Shown here one piece after another: positions 1-6,521 of a DNA stretch of 9,492 nt (positions are counted from its first letter, which is position 1; each line of letters opens with the position of its first letter). The position numbers and the translations under genes are program-made. The stretch spans positions 9,690-19,181 of the forward strand of contig MGOB01000074.1 in NCBI GenBank assembly GCA_001796995.1, read 5' to 3'. The notes under the pieces are model-generated. The model did no database searches. It was not told where the DNA came from and worked only from the letters and a program-made list of their open reading frames with translations. This stretch comes from Chloroflexi bacterium RBG_16_68_14 (GTDB lineage: Bacteria > Chloroflexota > Dehalococcoidia > DSTF01 > RBG-16-68-14).

Positions 1-428
1 CCGCCGCGGGTGAAGGGCGCGATGAGGTCGATGATCTTGAGGCCGGTCTCCAGCACCAGCACCTGCGTCTCCTGCGCCTCGAAAGAGGGCGGCGAGCGAT
101 GAATGGGCTGGCGCTCACCGGCTACCTCGCCCAGGCCGTCCAGCGGCACGCCCAGCACGTTGAAGAGCCTGCCCAGTGTGCCCGGGCCCGTCGGTACCGA
201 GATGGGCTTACCGGTATCGACGGCGCGGGCGCCGCGGCGTAGGCCGTCGGTGCTGTCCATGGCCAGGCAGCGTACCCAGTTGTTGCCCAGGTGCTGCTCC
301 ACTTCGGCCACAAGCTTCTGCCCGTCCATCTCGATCTCGAGGGCGCTGTAGAGCCCGGGCAGCTCCTCCGGCGGGAACTCCACGTCCACTACCGTGCCGA
401 TGACCTGTCGTACGTGTCCTTCAGCCAT
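1..428 (-). CDS. atpD: F1 ATP synthase subunit beta, N-terminal part (cut by window edge)
   Basis: Catalytic beta subunit of F1, which synthesises ATP in the alpha3beta3 head on the cytoplasmic side of the membrane. The window holds the first 142 codons, from ATG at 428. The protein begins MAEGHVRQVIGTVVDVEF, the usual N-terminal beta-barrel opening. It continues through PTGPGTLGRLFNVLGVPLDG (the conserved 'vPvG..tLGRifnvlGepiD' block) and ends in ETGLKIIDLIAPFTRGG, immediately before the Walker A P-loop. The catalytic residues are therefore outside the window. A GGAGG lies five bases before the ATG and supports this start. A 228-nt gap separates it from atpG, much longer than the other junctions in the operon, and the gap is filled by repeat structure. 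The identity is certain; integrity beyond the edge cannot be judged. Confidence 0.97.
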   Translation of the reverse strand, partial: MAEGHVRQVIGTVVDVEFPPEELPGLYSALEIEMDGQKLVAEVEQHLGNNWVRCLAMDSTDGLRRGARAVDTGKPISVPTGPGTLGRLFNVLGVPLDGLGEVAGERQPIHRSPPSFEAQETQVLVLETGLKIIDLIAPFTRG

Positions 429-433
429 GAAAA

Positions 434-438
434 CCTCC
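434..438 (-). promoter_or_regulatory. Shine-Dalgarno of atpD
   Basis: The minus strand reads GGAGG, then TTTTC, then ATG. This is a full-strength site at five-base spacing and fixes the atpD start at 428. It matters because a second strong SD (487-493) lies upstream in the same gap in front of a two-codon ORF. Confidence 0.85.
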
Positions 439-441
439 GTA

Positions 442-466
442 GGAACAAGGAATTTGGAACAAGGAA
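442..466. repeat. Short direct repeat GGAACAAGGAA, two copies
   Basis: On the plus strand GGAACAAGGAA occurs at 442-452 and again at 456-466, a 14-base period, just upstream of the atpD Shine-Dalgarno. A related inverted sequence, TTCCTTGCCGTTCC, lies at 642-655 beside the atpG stop. These could be the ends of an inserted repeat element filling the gap, but the inverted match is imperfect. Confidence 0.6.
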
Positions 467-473
467 CGAGCCG

Positions 474-482
474 TCACTGCAT
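474..482 (-). other. Two-codon minimal ORF (ATG CAG TGA) with strong Shine-Dalgarno
   Basis: On the minus strand AGGAGGA (487-493) is followed by CTTT, then ATG CAG TGA. The SD is as good as that of atpD, yet the frame stops after one sense codon. CACTGC (475-480) and GCAGTG (502-507) could pair, leaving the SD in a 21-nt loop. It may be a regulatory minigene in the atpD leader, a relic of an older gene start, or chance. What is directly visible is only the SD and the ORF. Confidence 0.35.
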
Positions 483-522
483 AAAGTCCTCCTGCAAGAC
501 CGCAGTGCTCTTCACGACGAGG

Positions 523-609
523 GAGACCCTTCGCTGCGCCCGCCTCTGGCGGGCAAGCCCAGGGTGACAGCGCCGCTTGATGTCATTCTGAGCGCAGCGA
601 AGAATCTCA
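523..609. repeat. Nested inverted-repeat element in the atpG-atpD gap
   Basis: Two related arms face each other. Arm 1 (523-570) has GAGACCC then TTCGCTGCGC and ends in AGGGTGACAG. Arm 2 (581-609), read in reverse complement, has GAGATTC then TTCGCTGCGC and ends in AGAATGACA. The TTCGCTGCGC core (530-539) pairs perfectly with GCGCAGCGAA (592-601). Each arm is also a hairpin: ACCCT/AGGGT in arm 1 and ATTCT/AGAAT in arm 2. Arm 1 carries an extra GC-rich hairpin, GCCCGCC-tct-GGCGGGC (538-554). From memory, sequences like arm 2 recur between genes in many Chloroflexota and environmental contigs, where the plus-strand reading VILSAAKNL appears as a spurious peptide. That dispersal cannot be confirmed from one window. 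Confidence 0.7.
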
Positions 610-656
610 GTTCGCTCTTTAGCATGTCCTGACACAGGCTATTCCTTGCCGTTCCC

Positions 657-1522
657 CTACGCTTTCAGTCCCTCACCGCCCCCGACGATGTCCAGGAGCT
701 CCTTGGTGATCTGTTCCTGCCGGGCCTTGTTGTAGGTGAGGGTGAGCTCCTGGATCATCTCGTTGGCGGCGTCCGTCGCGTTGCGCATCGCCACCATGCG
801 GGCGGACTGCTCGCTGGCGATGCCCTCCAGGATCGCCTCGTAGATCTGCATCTCAATATAGCGAGGCAGAAGCTCCGCCAGCACCGCCTCCCTGCCGGGC
901 TCGTAGATGTAGTCCACCGCTCTGGTGGCCGCCTCCTCCGGCGGTTCCACCGGCAGGAGCTGGCTCACCCGGGGCTCCTGGACCATGGTGTTGACGAAGA
1001 AAGGATAGACCAGGAAGACTTGGTCGAACTCGCCCGCCAGGTAGTCGTCGATGATCACCCGGGCGATGGGCAGGACATCCAGGTACTCCGGGTAGTCGCC
1101 CAGCTCGGTGAATTCCGCGACGATGGGCACGTTCGCTCGGCGGAAGAAGTCGCGCCCCTTGCGGCCGACGGCGACGAGCTTGGCCGGCGCGCCAAGGTCG
1201 AGGAGCAGGGCGCTGGCCCGCCGGTTGACGTTGCCGGGCAGCCCGCCGCAGAGGCCCCGGGTCGGGGTGACGAGGACGATACCGGCCGCCCGCACCTCGC
1301 GCCGCTGGAGGAGGGGGTGGACCGTCTCGGGGTCCATCAGGGGCAGCGTCTCGGCCAGGTCGGCCAGCACCCAAGTGATCCGCTGGGCGTAGGGGCGGCC
1401 GGCGAGAGCGCGCAGTTGGGCCCGCCGCATCTTGGACGCGGCCACCAGCTCCATCGCCTTGGTGATCTTGGCGGTGTTCCGGACGGAGCGGATGCGGCGT
1501 CGGATCTCTCGGATGGTGGCCA

Positions 1523-1523
<1 letters not shown>
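657..1523 (-). CDS. atpG: F1 ATP synthase subunit gamma
   Basis: Central rotor shaft of F1, coupling c-ring rotation to the catalytic sites in the alpha3beta3 head. The 288-residue product matches the usual bacterial length (about 285-295). Both ends form the long coiled coil and are canonical: the N-terminus ATIREIRRRIRSVRNTAKIT with KAMELVAASKM after it, and the C-terminus with NEMIQELTLTYNKARQEQIT followed by KELLDIVGG. The middle holds the Rossmann-like domain (about residues 75-210), including the TRGLCGGLPGNVN loop. The start is GTG at 1523, whose G is also the last base of the atpA stop (TAGTG), so translation is probably coupled to atpA. It ends in TAG at 657-659, followed by the long repeat-filled gap to atpD. 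No damage is seen. Confidence 0.97.
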
Positions 1524-3034
<1,511 letters not shown>

Positions 3035-3055
3035 CTTCTCTACCCCCGGTCTAGG

Positions 3056-3595
3056 CTAGCGGGTCGTCCCCGCCAGCTGGCGCTTCAGCGCCTGAAGCTT
3101 GCTGCGGGTGCTGCCGTCGATGAGCCGGTCTCCGATGCGGGCGATGAGGCCGCCGATGATCTCCGGCGCCTCCTGTACCTCCACCAGCACCTGCTTGCCC
3201 GTCAGCTCCGAGAGGCGGCGGGCCAACGCCTGCCGCTCCCCGTCGCTCATCGCTACCGCCGTTGCCACCTGGGCGTGGGCGATGCCCCGATGCTCGTCCA
3301 GCAGGGCCCGGAACTGCTCGGCGATCTGGGGGAGCAGCGCCAGCCGGCCCTTGGCCGCCAGCAGCCGCACCAGGTTCCAGATGAGGGGCGCCGGCTCTCC
3401 CACCACGCGTCGCAGGAAGGCCTCCTTGGCCTCCGTGCGCACTTGGTGGCTGGACACGAAGGCGAGCGCCTCCGCCGAAGCGAACGCGTCGGCGAGGGCG
3501 CCCAGGTCCCGCTCCCACACCTCCAGCTCGCCCCGGTCGCGGGCGAGCTGGAAGGCGGCCTGGGCGTAGCGCTTGGCCGCTAGGTCCCGCAGCAC
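3056..3595 (-). CDS. atpH: F1Fo ATP synthase subunit delta
   Basis: Peripheral-stalk subunit linking the top of the alpha3beta3 head to subunit b. The 179-residue length is typical. The N-terminal helical domain starts LRDLAAKRYAQAAFQLARD, close to the family's 'a.RYA.Alf.lA' opening. The C-terminal family signature GGLIARIGDRLIDGSTRSKL is intact. The start is GTG at 3595, directly after the atpF TAG stop at 3598-3596 with no intervening base. A GGGAGGGG stretch sits in the last atpF codons as the SD. This places b and delta, which bind each other, under tightly linked translation. No abnormality is visible. Confidence 0.96.
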   Translation of the reverse strand: MLRDLAAKRYAQAAFQLARDRGELEVWERDLGALADAFASAEALAFVSSHQVRTEAKEAFLRRVVGEPAPLIWNLVRLLAAKGRLALLPQIAEQFRALLDEHRGIAHAQVATAVAMSDGERQALARRLSELTGKQVLVEVQEAPEIIGGLIARIGDRLIDGSTRSKLQALKRQLAGTTR

Positions 3596-4093
3596 CTACC
3601 CCTCCCGGAAGGTGGATTCCGCCAGCGCCTCGTCGATGAGGCGCTGGTGAGCCTGGCGGTCCAGCGACTGGCCGATGACCTTCTCCGCCGCGCGCACGGT
3701 CAGGTCGCCGAACTCCTTGCGCAGCTCAGCGATGGCCTGGTCGCGCTCGAGCTGGATTTCGTTCCGTGCCCGCTCCAGCAGCGCCTCGGACTCGCGGCGG
3801 GCCTGGCTGCGGGCGTCCTCCTGGATGCGGTTGGCCGACTCCTGGGCCTGGGCGATGAGCGCCTGGCCCTGGCGACGGGCCCCCTCCAGCTGCTGCGCCA
3901 CCTGCTGCTCCGCTTGCGCCGCCTGCTCCTTCGACTGCTCTGCCGCCTCCAGCCCTTCCCGCACCCGCTGGGCGCGCCGGTCCAGCAGGTTCAGCACTGG
4001 CCGGTACAGGAAGAACCGGAGCGCCAGCAGCACGACGAAGAAGTTGATGACCTGCGCTACCAGCAGCGGGATGTTGATCCCAAGTTGGTCCAT
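3596..4093 (-). CDS. atpF: Fo ATP synthase subunit b (peripheral stalk)
   Basis: Forms the dimeric stator stalk holding F1 against rotation. At 165 residues it is close to the E. coli length. One N-terminal membrane helix spans about residues 8-29 (IPLLVAQVINFFVVLLALRF), followed by the conserved hinge FLYRPVLNLLDRRAQRV. A long charged coiled coil rich in Ala, Gln, Glu and Arg runs to about 130 (SKEQAAQAEQQVAQQ, ARNEIQLERDQAIAELR), and the delta-binding end follows (VRAAEKVIGQSLD). Only one b gene is present, so the stalk is probably a homodimer, unlike the b/b' pair of cyanobacteria. The start is ATG at 4093, 31 bases after atpE, with a weak AGGGA upstream. Confidence 0.96.
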   Translation of the reverse strand: MDQLGINIPLLVAQVINFFVVLLALRFFLYRPVLNLLDRRAQRVREGLEAAEQSKEQAAQAEQQVAQQLEGARRQGQALIAQAQESANRIQEDARSQARRESEALLERARNEIQLERDQAIAELRKEFGDLTVRAAEKVIGQSLDRQAHQRLIDEALAESTFREG

Positions 4094-4124
4094 GGTCTGT
4101 CCCTGTGGCCCGTCTCCGCTCTCG

Positions 4125-4388
4125 CTAGAAGACGAAGCCGATCATCACCGACACGACCAGCGCGTAGATGCCGATCGCTTCGGCGAAGGCGATGCCCAGG
4201 ATCATGTTGGTCTGGATCTGGGGCTGCGCCTCCGGGTTGCGCCCCAGGGCCTCCATCGCCTTCGACACCAGCCAGCCGATGGCGATGGCCGGGCCGAGGG
4301 CGCCGAAGCCCATGGCGAAGCCGGCGCCTACGTACCTCAGGCCGTCGTCGCCGATCTCAAGGAGCGGAAAGAGCGAGGTGATGTCCAT
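4125..4388 (-). CDS. atpE: Fo ATP synthase subunit c (rotor ring)
   Basis: The 87-residue proteolipid has two membrane helices (about 17-43 and 60-86) and assembles into the rotor ring. Helix 1 is Gly/Ala-rich (GAGFAMGFGALGPAIAIG), as required for tight packing. The polar loop is EALGRNPEA. Helix 2 carries the ion carrier Glu70 within GIAFAEAIGIYALVV. Na+-type rings usually have Gln in helix 1 and Ser/Thr just after the Glu. Here those places are Pro33 and Ala71, so a proton is the expected ion (inference). The start is ATG at 4388 with AAGGAGG four bases upstream. That SD sits in a small hairpin, which could matter because c is needed in many copies. Confidence 0.98.
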   Translation of the reverse strand: MDITSLFPLLEIGDDGLRYVGAGFAMGFGALGPAIAIGWLVSKAMEALGRNPEAQPQIQTNMILGIAFAEAIGIYALVVSVMIGFVF

Positions 4389-4392
4389 CGGT

Positions 4393-4425
4393 CCTCCTTA
4401 CGCTAAGGTTCGGGGAAACCCCCCC
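4393..4425 (-). promoter_or_regulatory. atpE ribosome-binding site inside hairpin region
   Basis: In the 56-nt atpB-atpE gap the minus strand has AAGGAGG (4393-4399), an ideal SD four bases before the atpE ATG. Its first bases form the 3' arm of CCTTA-GCG-TAAGG (4396-4408). Immediately 5' is a G7 run with GGGG-TTT-CCCC pairing (4412-4422). The SD is therefore partly held in a weak stem-loop. E. coli atpE also has special translation-enhancing sequence upstream, but of different sequence. A regulatory role here is inference. Confidence 0.45.
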
Positions 4426-4444
4426 AGCTTGCCATACCTCTACG

Positions 4445-5542
4445 CTAGTGCCCCTCCTCCGCCGGATGCCCTTCGCCGTGTTCAGCGACGGCCATCACGC
4501 CGAAGACCAGGGTCAACATGCCGAAGATGAAAGCCTGGATCATCCCCACGAAGAGCTCCAGGCCATAGAAGATGCCCACCACCACGAAGGTGAAGGGCAG
4601 CAGGAACGTCATCACCAGCAGCAGGATCTCGCCCGCCAGCATGTTGCCGAAGAGACGGAAGGTGAAGCTGATCAGGCGCACCAGCTCGGCGAAGAACTCC
4701 AGGATGCCGACGAAGAAGTCCAGCACGCCCATCGGCTTGCCGCGCAGGAGCTGCCGGACGTTGAAGAACCGGCTGCCGTAGGCGAAGATGCCCAGGGTGC
4801 TGATGCCCCAGTACTCCACAAAGATGGCCGAGGAGATAGCCAGGGAGAGGGTCGACATCAGGTCGGTGTTGACGCTGCGCAGGTAGGGCGCCAGGATCGC
4901 CAGCTCCTCACCCTCGCCCACCTCGTGCTCCGCCTTCGCCTCGGCGATGGCTTCCGCTCGAGCACCCTCCAGGCACGCATCGTGCTCGGTGCCTTCCAGG
5001 CTTTCGCAGGCGGTTTCGTCTACGTCCAGCTCTACCAGTTCCGCCTGGAAGTTCACGATGGAGAGGCCTCCCGCCTTCTGGACGATCACGGCTTCCTCAC
5101 GGAACTCCCCTTCCTGCGGTCCCACCGGCTCCACCTTGCCAACGGCGTTGAAGATGGGCAGGAGGGCGAACCAGTTGGAGAGGGCGACGTAGATGAAGAA
5201 GGTAGCGATGACCCAGAAGAACCGGCGTCCGTGCTTCTCGCCGGCGGTGCCGACGACCAGGTTGTGGATCCCTTCGATGATCGTCTCCACGAAGTTCTGC
5301 CACCCGCTGGGCAGCCACTTCAGCGACCGGCCGGAGAAGTAGGCCACCACGATGAGCACGAGGACGACGGCCCAGGAGGTGAGAAGGGTGTTTCTGATGG
5401 GGAGGGGGCCCAGCTCCCAGAGCGCCTCCCCCTTGATCTCGATGATGGGCTGCGGGACTGCGCGGAAGACGAGCGATATCAAGAAGAGGAGGAAGACGCC
5501 GCTGATGCCGGCTAGGATCAGGAGCACGCGGCCAGTCTTCAT
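4445..5542 (-). CDS. atpB: Fo ATP synthase subunit a, with large extracytoplasmic insertion
   Basis: Membrane stator subunit forming the two proton half-channels against the c-ring. The catalytic region is intact: Arg296 in ISFTFRLFGNMLAGE (E. coli Arg210), Glu305 (E. coli Glu219) and Gln336 in FVGMIQAFIFG (E. coli Gln252). It is 365 residues against about 240-270 in E. coli and cyanobacteria. The excess has three parts: an extra hydrophobic N-terminal segment (about 7-28) before the usual start region at PIIEIKGEALWELG; about 70 residues at 136-217 between SNWFALLPIF and the conserved TDLMSTLSLAI; and a short His/Glu-rich C-terminal tail. The insertion is very acidic and contains Cys179 and Cys190. 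By E. coli topology it should face outward. The ATG overlaps the atpI stop (ATGA). No frameshift is seen at the insertion edges, so I read it as genuine protein. Confidence 0.96.
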   Translation of the reverse strand: MKTGRVLLILAGISGVFLLFLISLVFRAVPQPIIEIKGEALWELGPLPIRNTLLTSWAVVLVLIVVAYFSGRSLKWLPSGWQNFVETIIEGIHNLVVGTAGEKHGRRFFWVIATFFIYVALSNWFALLPIFNAVGKVEPVGPQEGEFREEAVIVQKAGGLSIVNFQAELVELDVDETACESLEGTEHDACLEGARAEAIAEAKAEHEVGEGEELAILAPYLRSVNTDLMSTLSLAISSAIFVEYWGISTLGIFAYGSRFFNVRQLLRGKPMGVLDFFVGILEFFAELVRLISFTFRLFGNMLAGEILLLVMTFLLPFTFVVVGIFYGLELFVGMIQAFIFGMLTLVFGVMAVAEHGEGHPAEEGH

Positions 5543-5775
5543 CGACCTCTATCCTCGTCCGACCGTCGCTGCGTGGCGAGCAGCACATCGGTCAGCATAC
5601 GGTACCCGCCGTAGAACGCGAACACCAGCCCCAGCAGCATCCCCAGGATCGTCAGCAGTGGGGCGGTCCCTGTGACCCGGTCCAGCAAGACCCCACCGAC
5701 GACCCCGACGACGATGCAGACGGCGAAGTACCAACCGATGCCGATGAGCCGCACGGCGGGCGGCAGGCGGTTCAT
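5539..5775 (-). CDS. atpI: AtpZ/AtpI-family ATP synthase accessory protein
   Basis: A small membrane protein of 78 residues with two hydrophobic helices (about 9-31 and 37-59) and a charged C-terminal tail (RRSDEDRGR). The pattern GIGWYFAVCIVVGVVGG, LLDR, then GMLLGLVFAFYGGYRML is typical of the AtpZ-like branch found at the head of ATP synthase operons, so atpZ would be an equally fair name. Relatives in this group assist c-ring assembly or stability, and the Bacillus proteins have been linked to Mg2+ uptake; which applies here is unknown. The start is ATG at 5775 with GGAGG six bases upstream (5782-5786). It is the first gene of the operon, about 35 bases after the predicted transcription start, and overlaps atpB by four bases. 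Confidence 0.88.
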   Translation of the reverse strand: MNRLPPAVRLIGIGWYFAVCIVVGVVGGVLLDRVTGTAPLLTILGMLLGLVFAFYGGYRMLTDVLLATQRRSDEDRGR

Positions 5776-5781
5776 CGAGAA

Positions 5782-5786
5782 CCTCC
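5782..5786 (-). promoter_or_regulatory. Shine-Dalgarno of atpI
   Basis: GGAGG followed by TTCTCG and ATG on the minus strand. It confirms the first start codon of the ATP synthase operon at 5775. Confidence 0.85.
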
Positions 5787-5816
5787 ACCGGCAACCAGGC
5801 TGCCAACTTTGAGAAG

Positions 5817-5843
5817 ATTATCACGGGTGATGGGCACAAGCAA
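5817..5843 (-). promoter_or_regulatory. Probable promoter of the ATP synthase operon
   Basis: On the minus strand TTGCTT (5838-5843) and GATAAT (5817-5822) resemble -35 and -10 boxes, 15 bases apart, which is short of the ideal 17. Transcription would start near 5810, giving a leader of about 35 bases that includes the atpI SD. It lies between the terminator behind the DUF151 gene and atpI, where an operon promoter is needed. The spacer contains TCACCCGTGA, a small palindrome that could be an operator. Confidence 0.45.
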
Positions 5844-5872
5844 CCACCCTCTACTGCGGCGGCGGTAGGCGG

Positions 5873-5905
5873 AAAAAGCAAAACGCGCCCGCACAACGGG
5901 CGCGC
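5873..5905 (-). terminator. Intrinsic terminator after the DUF151 gene
   Basis: On the minus strand CGCGCCCG-TTGTG-CGGGCGCG (5884-5904) forms a perfect 8-bp GC stem with a 5-base loop. It is followed at once by TTTTGCTTTTT (5873-5883). It lies 21 bases beyond the bifunctional nuclease stop and upstream of the atp promoter, so it should isolate the ATP synthase operon from upstream transcription. Confidence 0.9.
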
Positions 5906-5925
5906 TCTCGCGAATCATCGGGGGA

Positions 5926-6465
5926 TCAGGACTTGCGCTTGTCGAAGTCGTCCAGGTCCAGGCTTTCAATGAAGTCCCGGAAGGCGGACATGCGCTGCAA
6001 CTCCTCCTCGTCCACCTTGCCGATGGGCTCCTGCTGCCCGGGCCGCTCCACCGGCTGGCCCTCCTTGTCCAGCAAGACCCCCGCCTTCTCCAGGACCGAG
6101 TCCTCAGCGTAGATGGGCACCTGAGCGCGCACCGCCAGGGCGATGGCGTCGCTGGGCCGGGAGTCGATCTCGATGCGCTCGCCGTTGACGTTCAGGAAGA
6201 TGCGGGCGTAGAAGGTGTCATCGGCCAGGTCGTTCACCACTACGCTGTCGACCGAGGCGCCCAGCCTCTCCACTACGTCACGCAGCAGGTCGTGGGTGAG
6301 GGGACGGGCGACAGAGACTTCCTGGAGACGCACGGTGATGGCGTCCGCCTCGGCGGGGCCGATCCAGATGGGAAGGTACCGGTCGGCATTCTTCTCCTTC
6401 AGAATCACCACCCGCTGGTAGTTCATCAGGCTCACCCGAATGCCTTCCACGCTCATCTCAATCAC
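5926..6465 (-). CDS. DUF151 bifunctional nuclease family protein
   Basis: A 179-residue soluble protein of the DUF151 (BFN) family; plant relatives have DNase and RNase activity, and the bacterial role is poorly defined. Family blocks visible in order are RYLPIWIGPAEADAI (29-43), RPLTHDLL (54-61), DDTFYARI (82-89) and the signature DSRPSDAIALAVR (101-113), then VPIYAEDSVLEKAGV. After about residue 135 comes a hydrophilic, acidic tail ending ESLDLDDFDKRKS, with no recognised domain. The start is GTG at 6465 because GAGGAGG lies eight bases upstream. An ATG three codons in (6456) would be 17 bases from it, too far. It has its own promoter and terminator and so looks monocistronic, between the transporters and the ATP synthase operon. 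Any functional link to either is not shown. Confidence 0.92.
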   Translation of the reverse strand: MIEMSVEGIRVSLMNYQRVVILKEKNADRYLPIWIGPAEADAITVRLQEVSVARPLTHDLLRDVVERLGASVDSVVVNDLADDTFYARIFLNVNGERIEIDSRPSDAIALAVRAQVPIYAEDSVLEKAGVLLDKEGQPVERPGQQEPIGKVDEEELQRMSAFRDFIESLDLDDFDKRKS

Positions 6466-6473
6466 AGCCGTAG

Positions 6474-6478
6474 CCTCC
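6474..6478 (-). promoter_or_regulatory. Shine-Dalgarno selecting the GTG start of the DUF151 gene
   Basis: GGAGG within GAGGAGG on the minus strand, eight bases before GTG at 6465 and 17 bases before the in-frame ATG at 6456. It favours the GTG start, adding three residues (MIE). Confidence 0.7.
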
Positions 6479-6492
6479 TCGATGCACTGTTC

Positions 6493-6521
6493 AGTCTAGC
6501 CAACGGCTCAGGTGGTGTCAA
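6493..6521 (-). promoter_or_regulatory. Sigma70-type promoter for the DUF151 gene
   Basis: On the minus strand a perfect TTGACA (6516-6521) is followed by exactly 17 bases and TAGACT (6493-6498). The predicted start is near 6486, about 20 bases before the GTG and just ahead of the SD. The -35 box lies inside the last codons of the upstream transporter gene (Ile-Asp-Thr). This is the best promoter match I found in the window. Confidence 0.7.

Noticed and set aside
538..554. GC-rich hairpin GCCCGCC/GGCGGGC as an intrinsic terminator after atpG
   Set aside because: There is no run of T after the stem on either strand, so it does not qualify as a rho-independent terminator. It is kept only as part of the repeat.
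291..632. 113-codon open frame on the plus strand across the atpD start and the repeat
   Set aside because: It runs antisense to atpD and then through the repeat, where it yields VILSAAKNL. I take that as translation of a dispersed repeat, not a gene.
4892..5137. AtpB insertion as an inserted mobile element or sequencing frameshift
   Set aside because: The frame is uninterrupted on both sides and conserved blocks resume in phase. No terminal repeats or target duplication were seen.
4448..5515. 355-codon open frame on the plus strand opposite atpB
   Set aside because: It mirrors atpB codons, is packed with His, Glu, Asp and Gln, and shows no membrane or domain pattern. It is an antisense shadow.
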